Positions 16,914-26,450 of a DNA stretch of 64,000 nt are shown one piece after another. Both the position numbers and the translations under genes were made by a program. A model generated the notes under the pieces. The model saw only the letters and a list, made by a program, of their open reading frames with translations, ran no database searches and was not told the origin of the DNA. Position 1 is the stretch's first letter, and each line of letters begins with the position of its first letter. The DNA is from an uncultured Lachnospiraceae bacterium (lineage in GTDB: Bacteria; Bacillota; Clostridia; Lachnospirales; Lachnospiraceae): the NCBI GenBank assembly GCA_947627245.1, contig CANQVH010000011.1, forward strand, positions 1 to 64,000, in the 5' to 3' direction.

Positions 16914-18086
16914 TCACTGAGTCTTCCTGTCCGGCTCCTGCGCGATGTAGGACTCTGTCTCTACCGGAAGATCCTGTTTGCGCAGGGAGTGCTCCGCGAG
17001 GCGCTTAATCAGGTAGTACAGCGTCGCGAAGAGCGGCACGCCCACGATCATGCCGAGGAATCCCAGCAGCTTCCCGAAGAGCAGCATCGAGACCGTCACG
17101 TACAGCGCGGAGAGTCCGGTCGAGTTGCCGAGGATCTTCGGGCCGATAATATTGCCGTCGATCTGCTGAAGGATGACGACAAAGATGATGAAGATCACGC
17201 ACTTTGCGGGCGATACCAGAAGGATCAGAAACGCGCTCGGAACCGCCCCGATGAACGGCCCGAACATCGGGATAATGTTCGTCACTCCGACGATCACACT
17301 CACGAGCAATGCATAAGGCATCCGAAGAATCGTGAGGCAGACGAAGCAGATCACGCCCACGATCAGGGAGTCAACCAGCTTACCCGAGATAAAGCCGCTG
17401 AAGATGCGGTCGGTCTGTCCCACCGCCTCCAGCACGGCGTCATTGAACCTCTTGTTGCGGCTGACCGCGAAGAACAGCTTGCGGCACTGCGCGATGTAGC
17501 GCTCGCGGTCCAGTAGCAGATAGATTGATACGATGACCGCAACCACAAGGCTGACCATCATCGAGCCGATTGAGAGCACCTGTCCGGAGATCGTAGATAC
17601 CGTTGAGAGCAGATTTGTCTTGATCCAGTCCGTCAGATAAGTCTCGGCGGATTCCAGCATCTGCATCACCGCTGCGCCCGCCTCGCTGTCGGACTTGAGA
17701 TATGCGCTGATCCTGTCAAGCTGCGCCTGCACCTGCCCGGGCAGTACCTTGACAAGCTCGCTCACGCTTCCCGCCAACTGCGGAAGAACGATCGCGCAGA
17801 ACAATGCAAGCACCGCGAACGCTAAGATCAGCGTGGCAAATACGGCCGCAGTCCGCGCGAATTTTCCGAGCTTCCGAAACGCCTTCTCCAGAGACTTCGC
17901 GACCGGGCACAGCAGATACGCCAGCACCATGCCGATCAGCACCGGCTCAAGCGCCGACAGAATGACCGAGAACATCCCGCCGATCTCTCCCATGCGGAAG
18001 ATCAGAAAAAAGAATACGATCGTCGCCGACAGGCTCAAAAAAATCGTCAGTCCGAGCTTCCGATAATCCTGATTTTTCTGTTCCAT
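16914..18086 (-). CDS. AI-2E family transporter (TqsA/YdbI/YtvI type)
   Basis: A 390-residue membrane protein with about eight segments, including the family's conserved late region FGPFIGAVPSAFLILL followed by IDGNIIGPKILGNSTGLSALYV. Despite the name, family members have varied roles (autoinducer-2 export, Na+/H+ exchange), so the substrate is unknown. The start at 18086 is chosen because GGGGG is 9 bases upstream; the ATG three codons earlier abuts the ribosome site. Divergent from the ABC transporter operon at 18335. Confidence 0.88.
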   Translation of the reverse strand: MEQKNQDYRKLGLTIFLSLSATIVFFFLIFRMGEIGGMFSVILSALEPVLIGMVLAYLLCPVAKSLEKAFRKLGKFARTAAVFATLILAFAVLALFCAIVLPQLAGSVSELVKVLPGQVQAQLDRISAYLKSDSEAGAAVMQMLESAETYLTDWIKTNLLSTVSTISGQVLSIGSMMVSLVVAVIVSIYLLLDRERYIAQCRKLFFAVSRNKRFNDAVLEAVGQTDRIFSGFISGKLVDSLIVGVICFVCLTILRMPYALLVSVIVGVTNIIPMFGPFIGAVPSAFLILLVSPAKCVIFIIFVVILQQIDGNIIGPKILGNSTGLSALYVTVSMLLFGKLLGFLGMIVGVPLFATLYYLIKRLAEHSLRKQDLPVETESYIAQEPDRKTQ

Positions 18087-18255
18087 AACACACATCCCCC
18101 TTGTTCTATGATGTCACAGAGTTTTGTTCTCTGTATAATACGGTATAATGCTTCGAGACGAATATCGAAATCATTGTACACCAGATAGCGGTTCCAATGT
18201 TTTAATTTTTTATTAAATTGGGCGCATTTTAATGATTCTGTATCCTCAAAAAAAC

Positions 18256-18284
18256 TTGACAAGAAAAAAGCATTATTTTATTAT
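18256..18284 (+). promoter_or_regulatory. Sigma-A promoter of the amino-acid ABC operon
   Basis: TTGACA (18256-18261), a 17-base AT-rich spacer and TATTAT (18279-18284), about 50 bases before the substrate-binding protein gene. Confidence 0.8.
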
Positions 18285-18334
18285 TTATTTTGTAGGCAAA
18301 TCTGCCGAGTATTTTTTGAAGGAGGATGATTATT

Positions 18335-19159
18335 ATGAGAAAATTGACAAAAGCATTCGCTGCACTTGGACTTGGCGCCGCGCTCGCGGTTACCGCTGTC
18401 GTCCCGGCCATGGCCGACGAGGGGAAGACATGGGTCATCGCGACCGATACCGTGTTCCGTCCGTTTGAGTTCACGAACGAAGACGGCGAGTTCGTAGGCA
18501 TCGACGTCGACATCGTAGCTGCGATCGCAGAGGATCAGGGTTTTGAGTACGAGATGCAGAGCCTCGGCTGGGATTCCGCCATCGCTGCCTGCCAGTCCGG
18601 TCAGGCGAACGGCATGATCGCCGGCGCTTCCATCACGGATGAGAGAAAAGAGAGCGGCTGGATCTTCTCCGACGGCTACTACAACGCCACCCAGTGTATG
18701 ACGGTTCAGGAAGGCTCCGATATCGCAAGCTTTGCGGATCTCGAGGGCAAGACGGTCGGCGTTAAGACCGGCACGCAGGGCGCCAGCTATGCGGAGAGCC
18801 TGAAGGAAGAGAACGGCTTCGAGATTACATACTTTGAGGATTCGCCGACGATGTATCAGGCGGTGCTCGGCGGTCAGGTTGTAGCCTGCTTCGAGGACAC
18901 GCCGATCATGGCGGACTCCATCAAGAGCGGCAACCTCGCTCTGCAGATCGTAGAGGGTTCCGAGAATGAGGGCGCGCCGTACGGCTTCGCGATCTTCAAC
19001 GAGGACAATCAGGAGCTGCTTGACATGTTCAACGCCGGTCTGAAGAACATCAAGGAGAACGGCGTATATGACGAGATCCTTGCGAAGTACCTCGGCGATG
19101 CTGTGGAAGCTGAGACAGAGTCCGAGCTTGAGACCACGGCGGCGGAGGTCGAAGAGTAA
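18335..19159 (+). CDS. Polar amino-acid ABC transporter substrate-binding protein
   Basis: A 274-residue SBP_bac_3 family protein. A signal peptide (MRKLTKAFAA then a hydrophobic stretch) ends in AMA-D, a signal peptidase I site. There is no lipobox cysteine, unusual for a monoderm binding protein. The mature part shows the FRPFEF ligand pocket region, the GxDVDIVAAIA stretch and the KTVGVKTGTQG hinge loop. An acidic tail (EAETESELETTAAEVEE) closes the protein. The start at 18335 has GGAGG nine bases upstream. Substrate likely a polar amino acid; not resolvable further. Confidence 0.9.
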   Translation: MRKLTKAFAALGLGAALAVTAVVPAMADEGKTWVIATDTVFRPFEFTNEDGEFVGIDVDIVAAIAEDQGFEYEMQSLGWDSAIAACQSGQANGMIAGASITDERKESGWIFSDGYYNATQCMTVQEGSDIASFADLEGKTVGVKTGTQGASYAESLKEENGFEITYFEDSPTMYQAVLGGQVVACFEDTPIMADSIKSGNLALQIVEGSENEGAPYGFAIFNEDNQELLDMFNAGLKNIKENGVYDEILAKYLGDAVEAETESELETTAAEVEE

Positions 19160-19199
19160 TTTTCAGAGAATTACACTGATTACAATGTCGTAATCCAAG

Positions 19200-19231
19200 G
19201 GGCACTGAGGTTTTGCTCAGTGCCCTTTTTT
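19200..19231 (+). terminator. Intra-operon terminator between binding protein and permease
   Basis: GGGCACTGAG and CTCAGTGCCC form a perfect 10-bp stem with a 6-base loop, followed by T6. It lies 15 bases before the permease start. Partial read-through would give more binding protein than membrane parts, a common design in such operons (inference). Confidence 0.88.
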
Positions 19232-19245
19232 GAAAGGAGCTGCTT

Positions 19246-19920
19246 ATGGCTAAAATTATCACAGTCTACGGCCCTCTTCTGCTGCGCGCGATGGGCCAGA
19301 CGCTGCTGCTTGCCCTCTGGGGACTGTTCTTCGCCTGTATCATCGGCATGATCTTCGGTCTGCTGGGCGTCGTGAAGAGCAGGATCTGCAACATCATTGA
19401 GAGCGTGTTCGTGGATGTGATCCGCGGCGTTCCGCTGATCGTTCTTGCCTACTTTATCTATTTCGGCGTGCCGTACGGCGTCAACAATCTTCTGGGGGCG
19501 AGCGGCTTCACGCTCTCGGCGCTGCAGGCCGGCACCGCTTGTCTCGCTTTGAACTGCGGCGCATACATGGCGGAGATCATTCGCGCGGGCATTCAGTCGG
19601 TCGACGCAGGCCAAATGGAAGCGGCAAGAAGCCTCGGTCTTCCTTACTGGCGCGCGATGGTACGCGTCGTTCTTCCGCAGGCGATCCGCACGATGATCCC
19701 GACGATCATCAACCAATTCATCATCACGCTGAAGGATACCTCGATTCTTTCCGTCATCGGCTTCCCGGAGCTCGTCAATACGGCAAAGAACGTCGTCGCG
19801 ATCACGTTCATGTCCTTCCAGACTTGGCTGGTCGTCGGCGTCATGTATCTGATCGTCATCACGCTTCTGTCCTTTGCGGCAAAGCGTCTGGAGAGGAGGC
19901 TGAACCGTGGGCGTCAATAA
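19246..19920 (+). CDS. Polar amino-acid ABC transporter permease (HisM/GlnP type)
   Basis: A 224-residue permease with five or so membrane segments and the EAA loop that docks the ATPase ([20 protein letters not shown], then [18 protein letters not shown]). Preceded by AAGGAG seven bases from the ATG. It overlaps the ATPase gene by 14 bases, so the two are coupled in translation. Confidence 0.93.
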   Translation: MAKIITVYGPLLLRAMGQTLLLALWGLFFACIIGMIFGLLGVVKSRICNIIESVFVDVIRGVPLIVLAYFIYFGVPYGVNNLLGASGFTLSALQAGTACLALNCGAYMAEIIRAGIQSVDAGQMEAARSLGLPYWRAMVRVVLPQAIRTMIPTIINQFIITLKDTSILSVIGFPELVNTAKNVVAITFMSFQTWLVVGVMYLIVITLLSFAAKRLERRLNRGRQ

Positions 19921-20653
19921 AGACAACGTAAAAATCCATGTATCGCACCTGAAGAAATCATTCGGCAGTCTGGAAGTGCTCAAGGACATCTCCCACGACT
20001 TCTATGAAGGGGAGGTCGTCGTGATCCTCGGACCGTCCGGCTCCGGAAAGTCCACATTCCTGCGCTGCCTCAACCGTCTGGAGGACATCACCGGCGGTCA
20101 GGTCGTCGTGGACGGCATCGACATCACTTCGAAAAAAACAAATATCAATAAATATCGCGAGAACATTGGCATGGTATTCCAGCATTTCAATCTGTTCCCG
20201 CATATGGACGTGCTGCGCAACATCACGCTCGCTCCGGTGGATCTCAAAAAGATGACAAAAGATGAGGCGGAGAAGCGCGCGATGGAGCTTCTGAAACGCG
20301 TCGGTCTGGAGGAAAAGGCAAAGGTCTATCCGCCCCAGCTCTCCGGCGGTCAGAAGCAGCGTGTGGCGATTGCCCGCGCGCTCGCGATGAATCCGGACAT
20401 TCTGCTCTTCGATGAGCCGACCTCGGCGCTCGACCCTGAAATGGTCGGAGAAGTGCTGCAAGTCATGAAGGAGCTCGCCGCATCCGGCATGACGATGCTG
20501 GTCGTCACGCATGAGATCGGCTTCGCGCGAGAGGTTGCCAACCGCGTGATCTTCATGGACGGCGGCTACATCGTCGAGGAAGGGACGCCGGACGAAGTGT
20601 TCAATCATCCGAAGGAAGCGCGCACGATCGACTTCCTGAACAAAGTATTATAA
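19907..20653 (+). CDS. Amino-acid ABC transporter ATP-binding protein (GlnQ type)
   Basis: A 248-residue ATPase with Walker [10 protein letters not shown] (near residue 45), Q-loop [11 protein letters not shown], signature LSGGQKQR, Walker [13 protein letters not shown] and the switch histidine in VVTHE. The start is a GTG at 19907, inside the permease gene, with GAGGAGG seven bases upstream. It energises the permease at 19246 and the binding protein at 18335. Confidence 0.94.
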   Translation: MGVNKDNVKIHVSHLKKSFGSLEVLKDISHDFYEGEVVVILGPSGSGKSTFLRCLNRLEDITGGQVVVDGIDITSKKTNINKYRENIGMVFQHFNLFPHMDVLRNITLAPVDLKKMTKDEAEKRAMELLKRVGLEEKAKVYPPQLSGGQKQRVAIARALAMNPDILLFDEPTSALDPEMVGEVLQVMKELAASGMTMLVVTHEIGFAREVANRVIFMDGGYIVEEGTPDEVFNHPKEARTIDFLNKVL

Positions 20654-20664
20654 AGGAGATTCCC

Positions 20665-21249
20665 ATGAAAAAGATAGTCACGATCAGCCGTGAATTCGGC
20701 GCGGGCGGCGGCACGATCGGCTACCGTCTCGCCGAGGAGACCGGTCTGGAATATTACGACAAAGAACTGATCCTGATGCGGGCCGGAAAGGGAAATGTAG
20801 ATCTCTACAGCCTGATCAAGTGGGACGAGAGCGTGCCGATCAACTTCGGCTTCACGCAGAGCCTCTTCGATTTCTACAACCGGCCTTTGAGCGAGCGCAT
20901 CTTTCAGGCGCAGAAGGAAACGATCCAGCAGGTTGGCGAAAAGGGCAACTGCATCATCGTAGGCCGCAACGCCAACACGATCCTGAAAGAATACGACAAG
21001 ACCCTGCATGTCTTCATCCACGCGAGCATTGATTTCCGTCTGGCACGCATGAAAAAAGAAATGCCGGACCAGACGGATCAGCAGATCCTCGACCGCATCC
21101 GCAGGGTAGACAAGCAGCGCAAAAAATACTGCACCTACCACACGCACACGGAGTTCGGCGATTCGAGATATTACGACGTCTGCCTTGACTCCTCCCGCTT
21201 CGGCCTCGACCGCTGTGTGGAGATTTTGAAGGAAATGATTCTTGAGTAA
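20665..21249 (+). CDS. Cytidylate kinase-like family protein
   Basis: A 194-residue protein of the cytidylate_kin2 family. The N-terminus has the P-loop-like ISREFGAGGGTIGYRLA where bacterial Cmk has a GxxGxGK loop; YYDKELI and IIVGRNANTIL follow as in the family. Its substrate is unproven; many clostridial genomes carry several paralogues. It starts 11 bases after the ATPase gene with AAAGGAG upstream, so it is probably the last gene of the transporter operon. The functional reason for that placement is not evident. Confidence 0.82.
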   Translation: MKKIVTISREFGAGGGTIGYRLAEETGLEYYDKELILMRAGKGNVDLYSLIKWDESVPINFGFTQSLFDFYNRPLSERIFQAQKETIQQVGEKGNCIIVGRNANTILKEYDKTLHVFIHASIDFRLARMKKEMPDQTDQQILDRIRRVDKQRKKYCTYHTHTEFGDSRYYDVCLDSSRFGLDRCVEILKEMILE

Positions 21250-21283
21250 GACATTTATTTGAGACTTTTCGCATACACAAACG

Positions 21284-21314
21284 CCGCCGGATTATCACCG
21301 GCGACGCTGTTTTA
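21284..21314 (+). terminator. Terminator after the cytidylate-kinase-like gene
   Basis: GCCGCCGG and CCGGCGACGC form a GC-rich stem around ATTATCA, followed by TGTTTTAT. It lies in the gap between convergent genes. Confidence 0.55.
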
Positions 21315-21368
21315 TGAAAGAAATTCATCTGTATAAATCTACTGCTTTTAATCTGTTATGTAGGAGTT

Positions 21369-22880
21369 TCAATCCTCTAAGCCCTTCTCCTGCTCCGCCT
21401 GAATCTCCGGGAACATGGAGAGCATCGGCTTCTCGTTCTTGCCGTGGAGCCTGCGGTCCACATAGTTCTTTGTACACTTCATGACGACCGGCGAGAGCAC
21501 GAGCACACCAATCAGGTTCGGCACCATCATCAGGCCGTTGAACGTATCGGAGATATCCCATGCGAGCTGCGCTTCCATCAGAGAACCCGCGAGCACGATC
21601 ACCACAAAGATCACGCGGTACACGATCACGGACTTTGTCTTGAAGAGGTACTCGCACGCGGTCGCGCCGTAATGGCTCCAGCCGAGCACCGTCGAGTACG
21701 CGAACAGCAGGATCGCCAGTGTGATGAACCACGCGCCCGGAGCGCCGAAGGTCTCCGAGAACGCTTCACTGATCAGGGCGTTGCTGTTGATCGCGGCGCC
21801 CGCCTCCGTGAGCTTTCCGGTATCAAGGTCGACCAACCCGGAGGTAAGAAGCGTCAGCGCCGTCAGCGTGCAGACGATGATCGTGTCCGCAAACACCTCG
21901 AAGATACCCCACATACCCTGACGGACCGGTTCCTTGACGTTGGAGCTGGAGTGTACCATAACGGACGAACCTAAGCCTGCCTCGTTCGAGAACACGCCGC
22001 GCTTCATCCCCTGCTGGATCGCCAGGGCGATGCCCGAGCCGACCACGCCGCCGCCGACCGCTTTCATCGCGAACGCGCCCTTGAAAATCGCCGCGAACAC
22101 GGCCGGAACCGTTTCGAAATGTACAGCGATGATGACCAGCGTGCCGACCACGTAGATGACGACCATGAACGGAACAAGCTTCTCCGTCACGGACGCGATC
22201 ACCTTGATGCCGCCGATGATCACGAGTCCCACCGCGATCATCAGGATGATGCCGATCACATAGACGCGGAGATCAGGCGATTCCGTCTCAGGAATCTTGA
22301 GCACATTCTTCACATTGCCCACCATGCTGTTGACCTGACTCATGTTGCCGATGCCGAACGACGCCAGCAGGCAGAAGCAGGAAAACAGGACTGCGAGCAC
22401 CTTGCCGATCGTCTTGCAGCTCGGCTTGCTGCCGAGGCCGTCGCGCAGATAGTACATCGCGCCTCCGCACCACTCGCCCCGCTCATTCTTGTGGCGGTAC
22501 AGGATACCGAGCACGTTCTCGGAGAAGTTCGTCATCATCCCGAAGAACGCGATCAGCCACATCCAGAACACGGCGCCCGGTCCGCCGACCACGATCGCGC
22601 TCGCCACGCCGACGATATTGCCGGTGCCGACGGTCGCCGCCAGAGCCGTACACAGGGACTGAAACTGCGAGATCGACCTATCCTTCGTGTGCTTCGTGAC
22701 GCTGCGGTCGCCGAAGATTGCGCCGATCGTGTTCTTCATCCAGTGCCCGAAATGTCCCAACTGGAAGAACTTCGTCAGGCAGGTCATCAGCACGCCGACG
22801 AACGCCAGCAGGATCAGCGCCGGCCAGCCCCAGACGATGCCGTTGATAGTACTGTTTACTTTGGTGATCCAATCAATCAT
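21369..22880 (-). CDS. alsT: Sodium:alanine/glycine symporter (AGCS family)
   Basis: A 503-residue membrane transporter with about eleven segments. Family signatures are clear: TGNIVGVASAIVVGGPGAVFWMW near residue 90, GxGSSVMVHSSSNVKEPVRQGMWGIFEVFADT, and TTVLGWSHYG-like ATACEYLFKTK late in the protein. It imports alanine or glycine with Na+. The tandem glycine riboswitch upstream points to glycine as a physiological substrate. Confidence 0.95.
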   Translation of the reverse strand: MIDWITKVNSTINGIVWGWPALILLAFVGVLMTCLTKFFQLGHFGHWMKNTIGAIFGDRSVTKHTKDRSISQFQSLCTALAATVGTGNIVGVASAIVVGGPGAVFWMWLIAFFGMMTNFSENVLGILYRHKNERGEWCGGAMYYLRDGLGSKPSCKTIGKVLAVLFSCFCLLASFGIGNMSQVNSMVGNVKNVLKIPETESPDLRVYVIGIILMIAVGLVIIGGIKVIASVTEKLVPFMVVIYVVGTLVIIAVHFETVPAVFAAIFKGAFAMKAVGGGVVGSGIALAIQQGMKRGVFSNEAGLGSSVMVHSSSNVKEPVRQGMWGIFEVFADTIIVCTLTALTLLTSGLVDLDTGKLTEAGAAINSNALISEAFSETFGAPGAWFITLAILLFAYSTVLGWSHYGATACEYLFKTKSVIVYRVIFVVIVLAGSLMEAQLAWDISDTFNGLMMVPNLIGVLVLSPVVMKCTKNYVDRRLHGKNEKPMLSMFPEIQAEQEKGLED

Positions 22881-22957
22881 TTACAACCCTTCCTCTCTGC
22901 TGCGCGATTGTTTTTCGTCAAACAACCGCCTTTTCATAATCTCCTCAGAAGAATCCC

Positions 22958-23048
22958 AATCGAGTAGGGCGGATTTCCCATACTCGTTGCGCGACCCGCA
23001 TGCTGCGATAGCAGCAAATTTTGCCTCTCGCAGGTCTGCGCATAAAAA
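22958..23048. repeat. Dispersed two-hairpin repeat, copy 1
   Basis: On the plus strand this begins AATCGAGTAGGGC, continues CTCGTTGCGCGACCCGCATG, then CTGCGATAGCAG, and ends GGTCTGCGCATAAAAA. It is clearly related over ~90 bases to 41125-41215. It lies between the riboswitch terminator and alsT, inside the alsT leader. Confidence 0.8.
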
Positions 23049-23073
23049 GGACAGATGAACCTCTCATCTGTCC
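23044..23073 (-). terminator. Riboswitch-controlled terminator in the alsT leader
   Basis: On the minus strand GGACAGATGA and TCATCTGTCC (23049-23073) form a stem around a 5-base loop, followed by T5. The 3' arm plus T-tract, TCTGTCCTTT, is fully complementary to AAAGGACAGA at the 3' end of the second aptamer (23116-23107), so aptamer folding and terminator are mutually linked. Confidence 0.8.
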
Positions 23074-23103
23074 AAACAAACGCACCAGAAATAATCTGAA
23101 ACC

Positions 23104-23345
23104 GTCTCTGTCCTTTCGCCTGAGAGATTCGCGCACCGCGCTTTGCACCTTCGGCACCCACTCCTTCGTGGGATTCTCCAGAGTGCAGTCCGTATCCGGT
23201 CCCGTCAATCCGCCGCCTTTTCGTCCGCCTGCCTGAACGCATTCTCCTGTAAGATCGCGCTTCTCAGACTTCCGATCCGGCCGGATGACCCCTGTAAGTG
23301 TAACTCCTTCGGGCGGCTCTCGCCTGTCTCCCGGGTATTTCATCC
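23104..23345 (-). ncRNA. Tandem glycine riboswitch (gcvT type)
   Basis: The second aptamer (about 23185 to 23104 on the minus strand) is textbook: GGAGAATCCC, GTGCCGAAGGTGCAAAGC, then CTCTCAGGCGAAAGGACAGA. The first aptamer (about 23345 to 23190) has GGGAGACAGGCGAGAGCC and GCCCGAAGGAG but a longer, less typical right half. The 3' strand of the second aptamer can pair perfectly with the terminator 3' arm; glycine would hold it in P1, release the terminator and stop transcription. This predicts that excess glycine turns alsT off. Confidence 0.88.
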
Positions 23346-23369
23346 TGCACATATTCAATTTACAACATT

Positions 23370-23398
23370 AAAATAGCACAGCGGGAAATAGTTGTCAA
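23370..23398 (-). promoter_or_regulatory. Promoter of the riboswitch-alsT transcript
   Basis: On the minus strand TTGACA, 17 bases, TATTTT, with TGC directly before the -10 hexamer (extended -10). It lies just upstream of the first glycine aptamer. Confidence 0.8.
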
Positions 23399-23472
23399 TG
23401 TTTTCTCGAAAAAAGGACCATCAGGCGGTACAGTGATCCCGGAAAACAAAGCCGAATCCCCGGAGATCTGCT

Positions 23473-24543
23473 CTATACACGAAACACCAGCTTTTGCTGG
23501 ATCTTATAGCTGACAAAGAACAGAACCGTGTCCACGGCAATTTTCGGCAGAAGCTCCGGAAATGCCGGAAGCGCTTTGACGAGCACCGTGACGAGCACCG
23601 CGCTGCACATCATCTGCAGCACAGCCAGAATCAGGTACCTCAGACCGGACACCGCCACCTTCTCTCTGCTTCGGAAAACGACTTTGTAATTGATCGTGTA
23701 ATTATATATCGCAGAAAAGATCCGCGCGGCAACCGTAGCGATCCCCGCATACAGTCCGGGATATTTTTTCTTAAATACCATGCAGAACAGGCTGAACAGG
23801 ATCAGATCCAGTATGCTGGAGGACAACGACGAAAAAATAAACTTCAGAAATCTTCCGGCAAAAATCCTGTAGATCCGCAGCGAATCCCGGATCGGTTTGA
23901 AGTGTGTCTGATGATTCTCCTCGGAGTCGTAGATCGTCTCGATCGGAACCTCTACGATCGGGATCGTTCCGGCGGCCTCCAGCAGCATCCTCGTCTCAAA
24001 CTCAAAACGATCGCCCTTCACATCCAGCAGCCCTTTCAGGAAAGCGCGGGGTATCCCCCTGAGCCCCGTCTGGGTATCGCTCACATGGACGCCCGAGCTG
24101 TACGCGAACACTTTTTCCGTCAGGCTGTTTCCGAATCTGCTCTTCCACGGGATGCCTCCTCCCTCGAATTGCCGGACGCCCAGCACAAGCGCCTCCGGCT
24201 CCTGTCTCATCCGGTCCATGACCCTGATAATGCTCTCCGGCGTATGCTGTCCGTCGGAATCCGCCGTCACCACGCCCGGCGCTTCGGGACAATTCTCCAG
24301 AACGTAAGCAAAGGCTGTCTTCAGCGCTCTTCCCTTCCCCATATTTTCCGTATGGAGCAGAAGACGGCCGCCGGTCTCCCCGACAATCTTATCCGCCCGC
24401 GCAAAAATATCCTGATAAGCCTCTTTGCTGCCGTCGTTGACAAGGATGATCGGTCCCATATCGGCCTCATGCAGTTTTTCAAGCAAAACGAGCAGTCTCT
24501 CGTCCGGCTCGTACGCGGGTATTATGACCGGGATCTCATTCAT
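23473..24543 (-). CDS. Glycosyltransferase family 2 with C-terminal GtrA domain
   Basis: A 356-residue protein. Residues 1-215 are a DPM1/YfdH-like GT2 domain: VIIPAYEPDE, ILVNDGSK, ENMGKGRALKTAF and the metal-binding TADSDGQH. The second half (about 230-356) has four membrane segments of the GtrA type ending in KIQQKLVF. Such fusions make a polyprenyl-phosphate sugar and help move it across the membrane for surface glycosylation. The next gene upstream ends two bases before its start, so both are cotranscribed and may form one pathway. Confidence 0.9.
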   Translation of the reverse strand: MNEIPVIIPAYEPDERLLVLLEKLHEADMGPIILVNDGSKEAYQDIFARADKIVGETGGRLLLHTENMGKGRALKTAFAYVLENCPEAPGVVTADSDGQHTPESIIRVMDRMRQEPEALVLGVRQFEGGGIPWKSRFGNSLTEKVFAYSSGVHVSDTQTGLRGIPRAFLKGLLDVKGDRFEFETRMLLEAAGTIPIVEVPIETIYDSEENHQTHFKPIRDSLRIYRIFAGRFLKFIFSSLSSSILDLILFSLFCMVFKKKYPGLYAGIATVAARIFSAIYNYTINYKVVFRSREKVAVSGLRYLILAVLQMMCSAVLVTVLVKALPAFPELLPKIAVDTVLFFVSYKIQQKLVFRV

Positions 24544-24545
24544 CG

Positions 24546-26270
24546 CTACATCTCCCTGACGATTACCGTATTTCCCGCCTGTTCCGGATAGTTGTCCCGG
24601 ATCCAGTCTTGGATCACAGTGTTCTCTGAATCAAATACAAGAATATATTTTGCGTCGGTACCGTACAGATCGTCCCGATTCTTTACGGCTATCGCTTCCA
24701 CATCATTCGACTGGAAAATGTACTTTTCAAGATAATATACGTACCCTGCCGAACTTGCATTCTTTACCAGAACACAATATGATTCACCGTTGGGAATCGC
24801 ATACTCTTCTCTCGTCTGCTCTATCCAGTTCCTCGCCATAGGATCGTCGTTATCCTGAAGCGCAAATCTGACCGCTCCCATCGAGAGCTGCATATACGCA
24901 CAGGGGAGCGCGAATATCACGACCGCAGCCGCGGCGGCCGCAAGCTTTCCCACGCTGCAATCCGCCAGAATTTTCACAAACAAGAGCAACGCAATATAGA
25001 GGAGCGCGATCAGAATGGTCTTGACATACCTGTCGCTTCCCGCTAAGGATGCTGCCTCCTCTCCCGGCATTGAAAACAGATACATGCCGAGCATACCGAG
25101 CTGGTAGGAAACATACATGGCGGCGCAGAGCAGGAGCGCCCTGACCCAGAGACGCCGATGCTCCCTGCAAAGCAGCGCGGTCAGCACGCCTGCCAGCAAT
25201 AGTATCCCGAACGTGATCCACACGTCCTTGTAAGTAACGGAAAGCTTCAAAATCGCGGCGCAGATCGCTTTGATCTCCTCCGCCGATTTTGAGCCGAAGA
25301 CGGATCTGTAATTGTCCGCCGTCATCGCATGTTTTGAAACTGCCGCGTTTGCAAATACATACCTGCAGTGTTTCTGCCAAAGAAACAGGGAGCAAAACGG
25401 GAGGCAGACCGCGACCGCTCTTGCTTTCCAGTCTTTTCTCTTATAGCCCTTCCAGAGAATCCAAATGACGGCGATCAAGACAAAATAAATTCCCGAATTC
25501 TTGATCTGAATGATCTGCGTCAGATACGCCGCGGACAGGCAGAGCGCCGTCCGGTCTTTCGTTTCACCGTCGCAGTACATCCGGACGTAGAGAAGCGCAC
25601 ACATGCCAACGATGGGCAGCAGGGTGTCGACCAGCAAATTTGTCACAGTGATATTATACACAAAGAAAAAATTGGTGAAGCTCAGCCCGACTGCCAGCGC
25701 CGCCGCCTTGTTTTTCTTCGCAAAACAGAATACCGGCATGATGCACGCCGTCATCATATAGACTTGGGCAAGCATCTGGATGTGCTCTCCCATGTTCACG
25801 ATCTTGGAGAAAAAGTAGATATAAGTGGCGCTTCCAAGCGGATATTCCTGAAACGTAATGATCGCATCCTCAAAATTGGGATAGCGGTTCGTTTCCAGCA
25901 TGCGCTTCACCACAAGCGCCCAGTGGGAAAAGTTGTCATAGCGCACAAAAACCTTTCCCTTTACATAGATCAGCATCGCGACCATCGTAACCGCGCAGAA
26001 AATATAGCCGACATTCAGATAATTTTTCAGGAACGCGATACCCCGATCCCTGACAATCGCAACGCACAGAACACCCACTCCGAGGATCCACAAGACTGCC
26101 GCGGCCTCTTTCAGCAGATTCAGGATTCCGGCCGCAAAAAAAAAGGAGATCTGAAGAGCGATCGTCAGGCTCGGAAAGAAACAGATATCAATCTTTGTCT
26201 TCCGACGAAGCAGTTCCCACATTCCTAAATTAGATAAAATAAAGAGCAGCAATCGGAAAACTGTTGTCAC
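24546..26270 (-). CDS. Polytopic membrane protein, GT-C glycosyltransferase-like
   Basis: A 574-residue protein with about twelve or more hydrophobic segments and a C-terminal extracytoplasmic tail (roughly residues 480-574). The position, two bases before a GT2-GtrA gene, suggests a sugar-transfer or O-antigen-ligase-like role using a lipid-linked sugar from its neighbour. No diagnostic catalytic motif was recognised, so the function is an inference from topology and context. Confidence 0.6.
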   Translation of the reverse strand: MTTVFRLLLFILSNLGMWELLRRKTKIDICFFPSLTIALQISFFFAAGILNLLKEAAAVLWILGVGVLCVAIVRDRGIAFLKNYLNVGYIFCAVTMVAMLIYVKGKVFVRYDNFSHWALVVKRMLETNRYPNFEDAIITFQEYPLGSATYIYFFSKIVNMGEHIQMLAQVYMMTACIMPVFCFAKKNKAAALAVGLSFTNFFFVYNITVTNLLVDTLLPIVGMCALLYVRMYCDGETKDRTALCLSAAYLTQIIQIKNSGIYFVLIAVIWILWKGYKRKDWKARAVAVCLPFCSLFLWQKHCRYVFANAAVSKHAMTADNYRSVFGSKSAEEIKAICAAILKLSVTYKDVWITFGILLLAGVLTALLCREHRRLWVRALLLCAAMYVSYQLGMLGMYLFSMPGEEAASLAGSDRYVKTILIALLYIALLLFVKILADCSVGKLAAAAAAVVIFALPCAYMQLSMGAVRFALQDNDDPMARNWIEQTREEYAIPNGESYCVLVKNASSAGYVYYLEKYIFQSNDVEAIAVKNRDDLYGTDAKYILVFDSENTVIQDWIRDNYPEQAGNTVIVREM

Positions 26271-26374
26271 GTGATCATCCCCCTGTTTTCATCCTGTCAG
26301 AGTATTTCTCCCGTCTGTATTATCTCTTCTGTATGCATGTTTTGTCAATCATATTTTTCGCTTGATTTTCCCAT

Positions 26375-26430
26375 GAAAAAACAGGGTCCTTACACAATGC
26401 AGACATGCGCTGCCGTGCAATGACCCTGTT
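26375..26430 (-). terminator. Terminator of the second amino-acid ABC operon
   Basis: On the minus strand AACAGGGTC and GACCCTGTT enclose a ~35-base loop that itself holds a GCGC-centred hairpin, followed by TTTT. It lies 20 bases after the ATPase stop. Confidence 0.75.
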
Positions 26431-26450
26431 CTATCGTTTTAAGGAAACAG

